A stretch of DNA of 64,000 nucleotides from Akkermansia massiliensis (GCF_023516715.1 NZ_JAMGSI010000001.1:1240001-1304000), one strand, 5' to 3'; shown: positions 25,667 to 35,170, numbered from the stretch's first letter. The notes: generated by a model from the sequence alone, not told the origin. A program made the numbers and translations.

Positions 25667-26650
25667 ATGGACACCCGAGAATTCAACGAAATTATCGCCG
25701 CGAACTCATCGTGGATTTCTGCTCTCAGAACGGAGGTAGGCAAGGTGGTCATCGGCCAGCAGGCGCTGGTGGACAGGTTGATCCTCAGCCTCCTCTGCAA
25801 GGGACACGTCCTGCTGGAAGGCGTGCCCGGCCTCGCCAAGACGCTCTCCGTAAAAGCCATGGCGGGCACGCTGCACGCGCAGTTCGCCCGCATCCAGTTC
25901 ACGCCGGACCTTCTGCCGGCGGACTTGCTGGGCACCATGATCTATAATCCGGAGGAAAGGCAGTTCACTGCCAAGAAAGGCCCGATCTTCGCCAATCTCA
26001 TCCTGGCGGACGAAATCAACCGCGCCCCGGCCAAGGTCCAGTCCGCCCTGCTGGAAGCCATGCAGGAACGTCAGGTAACCCTGGGGGAAACCACCTACCG
26101 CCTGCCGGACCCCTTCCTGGTGCTTGCCACGCAGAACCCCATTGACCAGGAAGGCACCTACCAGCTTCCGGAAGCCCAGCTTGACCGCTTCCTCTTCAAG
26201 GTTCTGGTCACCTACCCCACGCGCGAAGAAGAACTCCAGGTGCTGGACCTCATGGCCAGCTCCGCCAAGCCGCCGGAAACCTCCCCGGTCACCACGCCGG
26301 AACAGGTGGCGGCCTCCCGCGACCTGGTGAACCAGATTTACATTGACGACGCCGTGCGCGGCTACATCGTGGACCTGGTGCGCGCCACCCGCTTCCCGGA
26401 AACGGTGGACGTGAAACTGCGCGGCCTCATCCGCGCGGGCGCATCCCCGCGCGCCACCATCAACCTGGCCCTGGCGGCCCGCGCCAACGCCTTCATGCAC
26501 CACCGCTCCTTCGTCACCCCGCAGGACATCAAGGACCTGGCCCATGACATCCTGCGCCACCGCATCCTTCTCTCCTATGAGGCGGAAGCGGAAAACATCT
26601 CCACGGACGACGTCATCGACCACATCCTGACGAAGGTTCCCGTGCCGTGA
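25667..26650 (+). CDS. MoxR-family AAA+ ATPase
   Basis: 327 residues. Walker A is at 52-59 (GVPGLAKT), Walker B at 113-118 (LADEINR), sensor 1 at FLVLATQNPIDQEGTYQLPEAQLDRFLFK, and the C-terminal lid contains RGLIRAGASPRATINL, all standard for MoxR. MoxR ATPases act as chaperones for von Willebrand A (VWA) proteins encoded beside them. The start ATG is at 25667 although the frame is open to 25595. It begins the operon 25667-33889 (MoxR, DUF58, DUF4381-like, BatA, BatB-C, BatD-E). Confidence 0.95.
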   Translation: MDTREFNEIIAANSSWISALRTEVGKVVIGQQALVDRLILSLLCKGHVLLEGVPGLAKTLSVKAMAGTLHAQFARIQFTPDLLPADLLGTMIYNPEERQFTAKKGPIFANLILADEINRAPAKVQSALLEAMQERQVTLGETTYRLPDPFLVLATQNPIDQEGTYQLPEAQLDRFLFKVLVTYPTREEELQVLDLMASSAKPPETSPVTTPEQVAASRDLVNQIYIDDAVRGYIVDLVRATRFPETVDVKLRGLIRAGASPRATINLALAARANAFMHHRSFVTPQDIKDLAHDILRHRILLSYEAEAENISTDDVIDHILTKVPVP

Positions 26651-26745
26651 CGGCAGGAGGCGGCTCCCCCGTCCGCCCTTATCCTTCAGCCCCCGCGGGG
26701 CGCCTCACCGGAACCTGATTGAATTCAAACAGGGAGGATCACTTC

Positions 26746-27636
26746 ATGGATAAAGCCTCAGACATTCTCAAGCGCGTGCGCCGCATTGAACTGCGCGCCA
26801 GGCATCTGGCCACGGAAAACTTCGCCGGGCAATACCAGTCCGGCTTCCGCGGCCAGGGGCTGGACTTTGACGACTTCCGGGAATACACGCCGGGAGACGA
26901 TCCCCGCTTCATTGACTGGAAGGTGACGGCCAGGATGAACTCCCCCTTCGTGCGTCGCTTCCGGGAGGAACGGGAGCAGGCCGTCATTCTGGCGGTGGAC
27001 GTCAGCGGCTCCATGCACTACGCCTCCTCCGCGGCCCGGGCTTCCAAGCTGGACTATGCGGCGGAAGTGGCCGCGGTGCTCGCCTTCAGCGCGGCCCAGA
27101 GCGGGGACAAGTGCGGCCTTCTCATTTACGGGAACAGCCACTCCCATTACATTCCCCCGGCCAAGGGCATCAAGCAGACCCTGCGCATCGTCCGTGAAAT
27201 CGTAGCCAGTAAAAACGACGGGGCGGATCAAAGCATCGCGGAGGTAGCCCGGCAGCTCGTCCTTTCCCAGAAAAAGGCAGCCATGGTCATCATGCTCAGC
27301 GACTTCTGGAGCGAGCACAACAAGGCCGCCCTGGGACAGCTCAACTTCAAGCACGACTTCATCCCCATCCGCATCGCGGACCCGATGGAGCTGCACCTTC
27401 CGGACGCCGGGCGCGTCATCCTGAAAGACCCGGAAACCGGCAAAAGCATGTTCCTGAACCTCGCCCGCCAGGACGTCCGGGAAGCCCACGCCAACGTCGT
27501 GCACCTGCACCGTGAAAAATGGACGCAGGACTTCCGCCGCCTGGGCATCGATTTCCTGGACCTCCAGACCACGGACAACTTCATGCCGCCCCTCCAGGCC
27601 CTCTTCACCAGGAGGTCCCGCAAATTCTCACGCTAA
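26746..27636 (+). CDS. DUF58 domain protein (VWA-like)
   Basis: 296 residues. RARHLATENFAGQYQSGFRGQGLDFDDFREYTPGDDPRFIDWKVTARM is the DUF58 signature, followed by a VWA-type metal site DVSGSM. A strong ribosome site (AGGGAGGA, 8 bases before) fixes the ATG at 26746. DUF58 proteins regularly follow moxR and are thought to be the direct partner of the ATPase. Cytoplasmic, with no TM or signal. Confidence 0.93.
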   Translation: MDKASDILKRVRRIELRARHLATENFAGQYQSGFRGQGLDFDDFREYTPGDDPRFIDWKVTARMNSPFVRRFREEREQAVILAVDVSGSMHYASSAARASKLDYAAEVAAVLAFSAAQSGDKCGLLIYGNSHSHYIPPAKGIKQTLRIVREIVASKNDGADQSIAEVARQLVLSQKKAAMVIMLSDFWSEHNKAALGQLNFKHDFIPIRIADPMELHLPDAGRVILKDPETGKSMFLNLARQDVREAHANVVHLHREKWTQDFRRLGIDFLDLQTTDNFMPPLQALFTRRSRKFSR

Positions 27637-27653
27637 ACCCTTCTCCGCCAGCC

Positions 27654-28268
27654 ATGCCAGCACCCGCCACCTTCCAGACTCCCCCCACGGCCATTCCGGA
27701 ACCGCCGGCCTTCCCCACGCTGATGGAAACGCAGTCCCCGGACGCCTACCTTCAAGCGGGCTTCTGGGATACGTGGGGCATCTGGATCATGCTCGCCTCC
27801 ATCCTGCTGGCCGTCGCCATAGCCGTCATCGTGCTCATCCGCAGGAAAGGGCGCACCCCCGCCGCGCCGCTCAGCCCGGCGGAAACCGCTATCCGGGACA
27901 TCACGATGCTCCGGGAAACCCACCCCTCCCTCAGGCAGGCCGCCGTGGAATTCTCCCTGCTCCTCCGGAAATACCTGGTGGGGGAAACCAAAGACCCGGC
28001 GCTGTATGAAACCCAGCAGGAATTCAACCGCCGGGCGGACGCGCTCACCGCGCTCCCCTCGGAACTCCAGGGTCCCACGCGCGACCTGCTGGACCGCATG
28101 GCCTCCCTGAAATATGAGCCGGACACTCCGGAAAACGACTCCCTGGTCAACGAACTGGCGGACGACACGGTCCAACTCATCAACGACATAGAAGCGGACG
28201 CACACCGCACGAAGGAGGAAACGGACCTCGTCGTCAAAAAACCTTCCCCACGCCCCAACCAACGCTAG
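27654..28268 (+). CDS. DUF4381-like membrane protein of the Bat operon
   Basis: 204 residues. A Pro-rich, probably extracytoplasmic N-terminus is followed by one TM helix (about 42-63, IWIMLASILLAVAIAVIVLI), then an about 140-residue cytoplasmic helical domain (AIRDITMLRETHPSLRQAAVEFSLLLRKYLV ... ALPSELQGPTRDLLDRMASLKYEPD). Size, position and topology fit the DUF4381 proteins found between DUF58 and BatA in Bat operons. The start is 17 bp after the DUF58 stop; the upstream part of the frame is not used. Confidence 0.75.
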   Translation: MPAPATFQTPPTAIPEPPAFPTLMETQSPDAYLQAGFWDTWGIWIMLASILLAVAIAVIVLIRRKGRTPAAPLSPAETAIRDITMLRETHPSLRQAAVEFSLLLRKYLVGETKDPALYETQQEFNRRADALTALPSELQGPTRDLLDRMASLKYEPDTPENDSLVNELADDTVQLINDIEADAHRTKEETDLVVKKPSPRPNQR

Positions 28269-28274
28269 CACACC

Positions 28275-29261
28275 ATGACGGAACACTTCCAATTCGCACA
28301 ACCTGAATGGCTCTATGTCCTTCCCTTCATCTTGTGCCTCATTATCCTCCGCCGCAGGCGGGGGGCGGAAGGCTCCATCACCTACCCGACCGTTCGCTTC
28401 ATCTCCTCCCTGGCGCGCAATCCCCAATCCCTGGCCGGAAAAATAGGGGCCATTTGCTTCGTGCTGGCGGCGGCGGCCCTCGCCATCGCGCTGGCGCGCC
28501 CCCAAAAAGTGGAGGATAAAACCTTCCGCACCGTCAACGGCATTGACATCATGATCGCCTTTGACCTCTCCTACTCCATGGAGACGCCGGACATGGTCCT
28601 CAACCGCATGCCCATCAACCGCCTGGTGGCCGCCAAGCATGTCATCACCCAATTCGTCGACAGCCGTCCGGACGACCGCATCGGCATCGTGGGCTTTGCC
28701 GGGAAAACCAAATCCTTCTGTCCGCTCACGCTGGACCACGCCCTGGTCAACGGCATCATCCGGGACTTCCATCCTCGCATGATCCAGGCGGACGGCACGG
28801 CCATCGGCTCCGCCATTGCGGCGGCGGCCACCCGGCTGGATGACCGCAAGGACACCAAATCCAAAATCATCATCCTGGTGACGGACGGCGCCTCCAACTC
28901 CGGCCAGATATCCCCGCTGGTGGCGGCGGAAAACGCGGCCAAGCTGGGCATCAAGATTTATACCATCGCCGTGGGCACGGAAGAAGGCACCCTGGCGAAC
29001 GGAATGGTGGTGCAAAGCGAATTTGACGAACCCACCCTGCGGAAAATAGCCCAGCTCACGGGCGGGGAGCACTTCCGGGCCACGAACATGGCCTCCTTCA
29101 ACAAGGCGTTCGCCTCCATCGGCAAGCTGGAAAAAAGCGAGGCCAAGGTGCAGACCGTCCGCCACATTGAAGAATACTTCATGTACTTCCTCGTAACGGG
29201 CGCCGCGCTGACGCTTCTGGGCCTCTCCCTGCAAGTGCTCAAACCGGCCCCCGCCCCGTAA
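28275..29261 (+). CDS. batA: BatA-like VWA membrane protein
   Basis: 328 residues. N-terminal FAQPEWLYVLPFILCLIILRRRR is the BatA/BatB opening helix, a second helix is at about 56-76, and a third near the C-terminus (about 300-320). The VWA domain contains the metal site DLSYSM (DxSxS), and TDGASNSGQISPLVAAENA. In Bacteroides, BatA-E support oxygen or oxidative stress tolerance (hence Bacteroides aerotolerance), although the molecular role is not settled. 18 bp separate it from batB-C. Confidence 0.9.
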   Translation: MTEHFQFAQPEWLYVLPFILCLIILRRRRGAEGSITYPTVRFISSLARNPQSLAGKIGAICFVLAAAALAIALARPQKVEDKTFRTVNGIDIMIAFDLSYSMETPDMVLNRMPINRLVAAKHVITQFVDSRPDDRIGIVGFAGKTKSFCPLTLDHALVNGIIRDFHPRMIQADGTAIGSAIAAAATRLDDRKDTKSKIIILVTDGASNSGQISPLVAAENAAKLGIKIYTIAVGTEEGTLANGMVVQSEFDEPTLRKIAQLTGGEHFRATNMASFNKAFASIGKLEKSEAKVQTVRHIEEYFMYFLVTGAALTLLGLSLQVLKPAPAP

Positions 29262-29279
29262 CACCATCCCTTTCCCGCC

Positions 29280-31421
29280 ATGACCTTCCTTTATCCCAAC
29301 GTTCTGTACGCGCTCATCCTCCCGGCCCTGCTCGCGGCGGCGGCCTGGTGGCTGTGGCGCCGCCGTTCCAGAAAATGGGAAGTGCTCGTCTCCCCGGAAT
29401 ACCGGCAGGAGCTGGTTCACGCTCCGGCCACCTGGCACCGGGTGCTCCCCGTCATCTTTGCCGTGCTGGCTTCCATCTTCGCCATCCTCTCCATCGCGCG
29501 TCCGGTGGACGGCTACACGGAGGTAAAGGAGATTCCCAAATCGCGCAATATCCTCATCGCCATTGACTGCTCCCGCTCCATGCTCAGCAAGGACGCCTCC
29601 CCCACCCGCCTGGGAAGGGCTAAAACCGCCGCCTACGACCTGCTGGACGCCCTGCCGGGGGACAACTTCGGCATCATCATCTTCTCCGGGGACGCCGTCC
29701 TGCTCATGCCCCTTACCCATGACCACAACGCGCTGAAGGAAACCATCGAACAGCTTCAATTCGGCTGGGTCTCCCAGGGAGGCACCAATCTGGAAAACGT
29801 CGTCCGGCTGGCCCTCCAGACCTTCAAGCGGGACAAGGAGGCGGACGCCAAAAACGCCCTGGTCATCCTCAGCGACGGGGAAGACACCGTCAACATCACT
29901 TACAAGACGGCGGAAGCCGCCAGGCAGCACCAGCTCATCATCGTAACGGCGGGCATCGGCACCACCATCGGCACCACCATTCCGGATGAGCAATCCCCCT
30001 CCGGCCTGTACCGGGACCGCCGCGGCCAGCATGTCGTCTCCAAGCTCAATCCGGAAAGCCTGCAATACCTGGCCCGGCAGACGGACGGCCAGTATGTGCA
30101 GCTCTCCGACGGAGCGGCGCTGAACCGCTTCGTCAGGGACATCGCGGACCGCCTGGACATCACGGAAGGCCGGGAGGAAGTGCGCCGCGTGCCGAACGAC
30201 CGCTACGTCATCTTTGCCGTTCCGGCCCTCATCTGCCTGCTCCTCACTCTTCTGGCGGGTACCCGCTGGCGCTCCTTCCGCCGTTCCGGACGCCGCGGCA
30301 TGACCGCCCTGGCCGCCGCAACCCTGCTCTGCGCCGGACTGCTGGGCACGGAAGCGCGCGCGGACACGAGCGCCCTGGACAACGTCACGGACCTGATCCG
30401 GACGGGAAAGACAGAGGAAGCCGTCAAGGCCATTGATGAAATGCTCGCCGTTCCGGACCTGGCGGAAGAAACGCGCCAGGCCCTGGAATTCGCCAAAGGC
30501 TGCCTGGAACAAAAAGCGGACAACCCCAAGGAAGCCGCGGAAGCATTCTCCCAGGCGCTCCTTTCTCCCAAAGCCTCCCTCCAGGCGGATTCCCACTTCA
30601 ACCTTGGCAACCTGGAAGCCGCCCAGGCCCGTAAAACCATGATCTTCTCCCGGCCGGAAGGGGAACAACCGCAGGCGCAGCCCTCTTCCATTGATGACCA
30701 GATCAAGGAAATTGACGCCCGCCTGGCAAAAATACCCGTGGCGAAAGAACACGTCAAGGAAGCCGTCAAGCGCTTTGACGACGCTCTCTCCGCCTACGGC
30801 TCCCATGAAGGAGCGGCCGCCAACAAGGAGGAAATGCTCCGTTACGACAAATCTCTGGACGAATACCGCAAGCAGTTGGAGGAATTAAAGAAGAAATTGG
30901 AAGAGGAAAAGAAAAAACAACAAGAGCAGCAGAACAAGGACCAGAACAAGGACCAGAACAAGGACCAGAACAAGGACCAGAACAAGGACCAGAACAAGGA
31001 CCAGAACAAGGACCAGAACAAGGACCAGAACAAGGACCAGAACAAGGACCAGAACAAGGACCAGAACAAGGACCAGAACAAGGACCAGAACAAGGACCAG
31101 AACAAGGACCAGAACAAGGACCAAGACAAGGATAACGCCGCGGGCAAGGAAAACAAGAGGGACGAAAATGAAATGAAAAACGCCCAGCTCCCCTCCTCCC
31201 CGGAAAAAGACAAGCTGCCTGAAACGCCCGGCATGGAAAAACCGCAGCCCAAGCCGCAGCCGGAAGAGGACAAGCCCGTACCGGTAGCCACGCAAAAGGA
31301 AAGCAAGGAGGAAAAGGAACGCCGGGAGGCAAGAGCCATCCTGATGGAACGCAGGGACATTGAACCCGGCTGCCCCGTTCCCCAGCGTTCGCCGGAAATT
31401 CCTCCGGACAAGGATTATTAA
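29280..31421 (+). CDS. Fused BatB-BatC: VWA domain, TPR region and NKDQ repeat tail
   Basis: 713 residues. The BatB part has opening helices (about 8-26 and 56-75), a VWA domain with the metal site Asp96-Ser98-Ser100 (DCSRSM), and a TM helix at about 313-329. A second hydrophobic segment (MTALAAATLLCAGLLGTEARA) then looks like an internal signal/anchor that brings a BatC-like TPR region (about 360-510) to the periplasmic side. A charged coiled coil (EELKKKLEEEKKKQQEQQ) leads into sixteen exact NKDQ repeats (552-615) and a Lys/Glu/Pro-rich tail. In Bacteroides BatB and BatC are separate; here they are one gene. Confidence 0.9.
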   Translation: MTFLYPNVLYALILPALLAAAAWWLWRRRSRKWEVLVSPEYRQELVHAPATWHRVLPVIFAVLASIFAILSIARPVDGYTEVKEIPKSRNILIAIDCSRSMLSKDASPTRLGRAKTAAYDLLDALPGDNFGIIIFSGDAVLLMPLTHDHNALKETIEQLQFGWVSQGGTNLENVVRLALQTFKRDKEADAKNALVILSDGEDTVNITYKTAEAARQHQLIIVTAGIGTTIGTTIPDEQSPSGLYRDRRGQHVVSKLNPESLQYLARQTDGQYVQLSDGAALNRFVRDIADRLDITEGREEVRRVPNDRYVIFAVPALICLLLTLLAGTRWRSFRRSGRRGMTALAAATLLCAGLLGTEARADTSALDNVTDLIRTGKTEEAVKAIDEMLAVPDLAEETRQALEFAKGCLEQKADNPKEAAEAFSQALLSPKASLQADSHFNLGNLEAAQARKTMIFSRPEGEQPQAQPSSIDDQIKEIDARLAKIPVAKEHVKEAVKRFDDALSAYGSHEGAAANKEEMLRYDKSLDEYRKQLEELKKKLEEEKKKQQEQQNKDQNKDQNKDQNKDQNKDQNKDQNKDQNKDQNKDQNKDQNKDQNKDQNKDQNKDQNKDQNKDQDKDNAAGKENKRDENEMKNAQLPSSPEKDKLPETPGMEKPQPKPQPEEDKPVPVATQKESKEEKERREARAILMERRDIEPGCPVPQRSPEIPPDKDY
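30933..31124 (+). repeat. Tandem repeat, 16 units of 12 bp (NKDQ)
   Basis: Sixteen consecutive copies of AACAAGGACCAG. Fifteen are identical and the last ends in A instead of G. The 12-bp unit keeps the frame whatever the copy number, and it is read as NKDQ. Such an exact array inside a coding region should change length by slippage or recombination. Confidence 0.97.
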
Positions 31422-31471
31422 CCCGTTCCGCCCGCATCCACGATGCCAACCCTTCAAACATATCCCGCAAC

Positions 31472-33889
31472 ATGATGAAAAAACTGCTCGCCATTCTTTC
31501 GCTCTTCTTCTGCATGACTGTCACGCTCATGGCTCAGCAGGTGGTCACCACCTGGCTGTCCGACGCCGTTGTGCCGGGAGAACAAACCCGCCTGTTCATC
31601 ATCCTGACGGACGGCAGCATCGCCCGCCAGGACCCGCTTCCCAGGGTGAAGGGCGCCAGCCTGCGCTGGGTCAGCCAGGGCAACTATATCCGCTGGCCGG
31701 GGTCCCCCAACCAGTCCGCCTTCCTGATGGCCATTGAAGTAACTCCGGACGAAGTGGGCACCGTGGAAATCCCGTCCCTGACCCTGCAAGCCAACAACGG
31801 CCGCTCCTATACCACGCTTCCCCAGACGCTGACCGTCTACCCGTACAGCGCCATCAAGTGGAACACGCTGAACCTGAACGGCACTACGGTTCCGTACGGC
31901 ATGCTGTGGCATGTGGACAACCAGAAGCCCTATGTCCACCAGCCGGACCGTTGCGAACTGAAAATTTATGCTCCGGAATACATTCTGGAATACACGGCGC
32001 CCACCATCACCACCTCCAACCTGGCTACATGGCGCTTTGAACCCACGCTGGTGGAATTGCTCCGCGGCCAGCCCCGCGGCTCCGTGCTCTATAAAGGCGT
32101 CAACTGGAACGTCATGACCTTCCAGAGCACTCTGTTCCCGCTGCGCGCCGGGGAAGTCACGGCGGCGGGCACTGTCACGGCACGAGCCGCCCTGCCGGAA
32201 GCGGACCCCCTCATCGCCAACTTCATCCGCTCGGAGGTGCTGGTGGAAATGTCCATTCCGGAAGTGAAAATCACGGCCCAGGAACTCCCGGAGGGAGCGC
32301 CCGCCTCTTTCACCAACGCTGTGGGGGACTTCCGCATCTCCGCCAGCACGGATGCCCGGGACCTCAGCGCCAATGAACCCATCACCGTTAAAATCAAGGT
32401 GACGGGCACGGGCAACATCCACAGCATTGCCTGCCCGGCCCTCACGGACGCTTCCAACTGGAAGCTTTACCCGCCCAACAAGCTGGACCCGGGCCAGAAC
32501 ACGCGCTCCATCCAGGGAACCGTGGAATTCCAGCAAATGATGCGCCCGATTGCCCAGACGGACGCCATCCCGCCCTTTGAACTCACCTTCTTTGACCCCA
32601 GCACGCAACAGTACAAAACCGTAACCACCTCCCCCATTCCCCTGGAATGGAAGGCCTCCGCCATCACCGGAACGGCGGCCGGCGGAGCCGCTCCCGCCAC
32701 GCCGCCTCCGGCAGGCACCATTCCGGTAGCGGAAATGACGGACATTTACGGGATCATGCCCGCCGCCGTCATGAACGCCCTCACCGCTCCGGCCCACTGG
32801 GGATGGTACTTCCTGGCCTACATCCCCGCCGTCGTCCTGCTGGGCATGGCCCTGATCCGCTACATCCGGAGAGTCCAGAAGGAAAGCTTCACGGCCCGGG
32901 AACGCATGCGTTCCTTCCGGAGGCTCTCCTCCACGCCGCGCCAGGCCAGCTCCACGGAATTCCTGCGAGCCGCCGGCAACTTCATTGAATCCTACATTCC
33001 TCCTTCCAAGCAGAATGAAGAAATGAAAACCATCCTTCAGCTCCGGGATGACAGGGCGTTCAAGCCCTCCGGCTCTTCAGACGAACTGCCGCACGCGGAA
33101 CGCCAGCACATGCTCCAGGCCATTAAAAAAGCCATCGCCAAGCTTCCCGTGCTCATCATGGCCGCCGTCCTGACCCTGTCCGTGGCCGGAGCAGCCGGAA
33201 ACGCCGCGGAAACGGACAACCTGGGCGTGCAGGCCTATGAACAGGGAGAATACGCCAAGGCCATTGACTACTTCAGCAGGGAAAGCAACGATACGGACCT
33301 CTCCAAGTCGGAACGCGCCTATGCCAGCTTCGGCATCGGCAACTCCTACTACCGCATGAACAAGCCCGGTCTGGCCGCCCTCAACTACCGCCGCGCGCTG
33401 GAACTCTCCCCGTACTTCACGGAAGCCAGATACAACCTGCAATTCGTCGAACGCAAGGAGGGGGCCATCCTCCCCGCCAACACCACGGAAAACCAGTGGC
33501 TCACTTACATTAGCCATGATGCGCTCGGCCCCATCTCCATCCTGTCCGGCGCCGTCATGCTCACCTTCCTGGTGCTCCTGACCGTCACCCGCAGGCACGG
33601 GGCGCTGCTGACCATCCTGGCCACCCTCAGCGGACTGGTCACCGTGGCGGCCATCATGAACTACATCATGTACCCGGAAACCCCGGAATCCATCCCGGCG
33701 GACCGGCTGCTGGTCGTCACCCAGAAAACGCCCGGCAGGCACGCGGCGGACATGAACAGCCCGGCGGTCATCACCCTGCCGGAATCCACCCCGCTCATCC
33801 TGCGCGCGGAACGCGGCTCCTGGTACTACGCCAGCACCTTCCAGAACACGCCTGTCTGGATACCCAGGACGGACGCGCAGCCGCTGTAA
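31472..33889 (+). CDS. Fused BatD-BatE: beta domains, TM helices, TPR and SH3-like tail
   Basis: 805 residues. A signal peptide (ILSLFFCMTVTLMA) precedes BatD-type beta-sandwich domains (about 22-415), a TM helix at about 443-463 and a cytoplasmic segment. Another hydrophobic helix (about 557-575, LPVLIMAAVLTLSVAG) acts as an internal signal for a BatE-like part: TPR (about 580-650, LGVQAYEQGEYAKAIDYFSRE), two further TM helices (about 690-740) and an SH3-like domain at the end (DRLLVVTQKTPGRHAADMNS ... WYYAS). BatD and BatE are usually separate genes. It ends the operon and is followed by a strong terminator. Confidence 0.88.
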   Translation: MMKKLLAILSLFFCMTVTLMAQQVVTTWLSDAVVPGEQTRLFIILTDGSIARQDPLPRVKGASLRWVSQGNYIRWPGSPNQSAFLMAIEVTPDEVGTVEIPSLTLQANNGRSYTTLPQTLTVYPYSAIKWNTLNLNGTTVPYGMLWHVDNQKPYVHQPDRCELKIYAPEYILEYTAPTITTSNLATWRFEPTLVELLRGQPRGSVLYKGVNWNVMTFQSTLFPLRAGEVTAAGTVTARAALPEADPLIANFIRSEVLVEMSIPEVKITAQELPEGAPASFTNAVGDFRISASTDARDLSANEPITVKIKVTGTGNIHSIACPALTDASNWKLYPPNKLDPGQNTRSIQGTVEFQQMMRPIAQTDAIPPFELTFFDPSTQQYKTVTTSPIPLEWKASAITGTAAGGAAPATPPPAGTIPVAEMTDIYGIMPAAVMNALTAPAHWGWYFLAYIPAVVLLGMALIRYIRRVQKESFTARERMRSFRRLSSTPRQASSTEFLRAAGNFIESYIPPSKQNEEMKTILQLRDDRAFKPSGSSDELPHAERQHMLQAIKKAIAKLPVLIMAAVLTLSVAGAAGNAAETDNLGVQAYEQGEYAKAIDYFSRESNDTDLSKSERAYASFGIGNSYYRMNKPGLAALNYRRALELSPYFTEARYNLQFVERKEGAILPANTTENQWLTYISHDALGPISILSGAVMLTFLVLLTVTRRHGALLTILATLSGLVTVAAIMNYIMYPETPESIPADRLLVVTQKTPGRHAADMNSPAVITLPESTPLILRAERGSWYYASTFQNTPVWIPRTDAQPL

Positions 33890-33914
33890 CGCTTTTTATC
33901 CCGCCCTCACCATG

Positions 33915-33961
33915 GGCCGCCCTTCCCGGAACACCGTATTTCCGGAAGGGCGGCCTTTTTT
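33915..33961 (+). terminator. Terminator of the MoxR/Bat operon
   Basis: GGCCGCCCTTCC-GGAA pairs with TTCCGGAAGGGCGGCC (one bulge), followed by TTTTTT. The stem starts 26 bp after the batD-E stop codon. Confidence 0.9.
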
Positions 33962-33965
33962 ACGG

Positions 33966-34339
33966 CTGCGTTAAAACCCTCTTCGCAACCGGAAGAGGCT
34001 GGAACCAGAAAATGGCAGCACCTCTGATGCACCGTTCATGAGCGTTTTCCTCCCTTTTCCACTATGTGGCACGGAGATTTGCCGCCTTTCCCTGCTTCCT
34101 TTTCCATTTCAAGTAGAAAAAATCTCCGGAAGGTCCCCTTCCGGAGACGCACAGGCGATTCCCCGGTCTCCATGAACAAAAAAAGCCAATGCCCCATCAT
34201 ATCCACAGGGCACGCGTGTGTTAAAAACCGTTCGCTGGCGCCCTTCCGCCCCAGTTGACGCAAGGGCTTGCGGCGCTCCTGATGATGCGGAAAAAATCCG
34301 TGCGCCCCGTTTCGCCCGCGGGCCGGCCCGCACCATGGC
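33966..34339. other. Intergenic region between convergent genes
   Basis: About 370 bases between the Bat operon terminator and the stop of the aldo/keto reductase. Apart from the hairpin at 34115-34147 I see no feature. The sequence between that hairpin and the reductase stop (about 190 bases) would be an untranslated 3' tail. Confidence 0.45.
34115..34147 (-). terminator. Terminator for the minus-strand aldo/keto reductase
   Basis: A perfect 11-bp stem (TCTCCGGAAGG against CCTTCCGGAGA, three-base loop) that on the minus strand is followed by TTTTTT. It lies about 190 bp beyond the reductase stop. Confidence 0.8.
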
Positions 34340-35170
34340 TCACCAGGAATCCAGATGCACCTTCCTGCCCGGAGGCGGAAAAGCCTCGTCCAGCAAATCC
34401 ACATCCTCCGCAGTCAGCTTAATGGACAAGCTCCGGTAATTCTGCTGAACATGCATGACGGAACCGGCCTTGGGGATAGCAATCATTCCGGGGCGGCGCA
34501 GAATCCAGGCCAGCGCGATCTGCACCGGGGTGGCCTCATGCTTCTGCGCAATCTCCATCAGAACCGGATTGCGGGACAGCCGCCCTTCATCCGCAGGCGA
34601 ATAGGCCATCACGGGAATGTGGCGCTCCCGGCACCACGGCAGCAGGTCGTACTCCACGCCGCGATGGGCCAGATTATAAAGAATCTGGTTGGCGGCGCAG
34701 GAGACTCCCCCCGGGACGGCATAAAAACGCTCCATTTCCGGAACATCCATATTGCTGACGCCCCAGGCCTTTATCTTACCCTCCTGCTGCAGCTCAATCA
34801 TGGAGGCAACCGTATCTTCAATGGGATGGGGACCGCTCCAGTGAAGCAGGAACAAATCCACGTAATCCGTCCGCAGCTTGTTCAGGCTCCGTTCGCAGGC
34901 GGCCTTGGTTCCGGTCCTGCTGGCGTTGCCGGGCAGAACCTTGGTAACCAGGAAAACACGGTCGCGCAATCCGCGGATTGCCGTTCCCACCAACTCCTCG
35001 TTGCCATACATCTCCGCCGTGTCAACCACGCTCATGCCAAGCTCAATGCCCGCACGCAGCGCCTCTACTTCTTCGGCTTCCCTCAAGGCGGATTTTCCCA
35101 TCTTCCAAGTTCCCTGCCCCAGGGCGCAAACCTTCCGATGGTCCGGAAAAATTACTGAGTGTTCCATCAT
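34340..35170 (-). CDS. Aldo/keto reductase (YeaE-like)
   Basis: 276 residues from the ATG at 35170; ATG 35167 and a TTG at 35173 are alternatives. Catalytic tetrad: Asp50 and Tyr55 (VVDTAEMYGNEE), Lys77 (LVTKVLP) and His110 (FLLHWSG). The cofactor segment IPKAGSVMHVQQNYRS near the end matches the YeaE/YtbE-type bacterial enzymes that reduce methylglyoxal and related aldehydes. It is only distantly similar to the reductase at 508-1353. It stands alone, with a 700-bp empty region upstream. Confidence 0.92.
   Translation of the reverse strand: MMEHSVIFPDHRKVCALGQGTWKMGKSALREAEEVEALRAGIELGMSVVDTAEMYGNEELVGTAIRGLRDRVFLVTKVLPGNASRTGTKAACERSLNKLRTDYVDLFLLHWSGPHPIEDTVASMIELQQEGKIKAWGVSNMDVPEMERFYAVPGGVSCAANQILYNLAHRGVEYDLLPWCRERHIPVMAYSPADEGRLSRNPVLMEIAQKHEATPVQIALAWILRRPGMIAIPKAGSVMHVQQNYRSLSIKLTAEDVDLLDEAFPPPGRKVHLDSW

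Noticed and set aside
27633-30806. A 1057-codon frame on the minus strand across the Bat operon
   Set aside because: It is exactly antisense to six recognised genes; its Gly/Arg/Val/Asp-rich translation without domains is the usual shadow of GC-rich genes.
30842-31530. Minus-strand frames across the 12-bp repeat with repetitive translations such as (SLFW)n and (LVLV)n
   Set aside because: The repeat has no stop in any frame, so all frames stay open. Only the plus frame carries the VWA and TPR domains.
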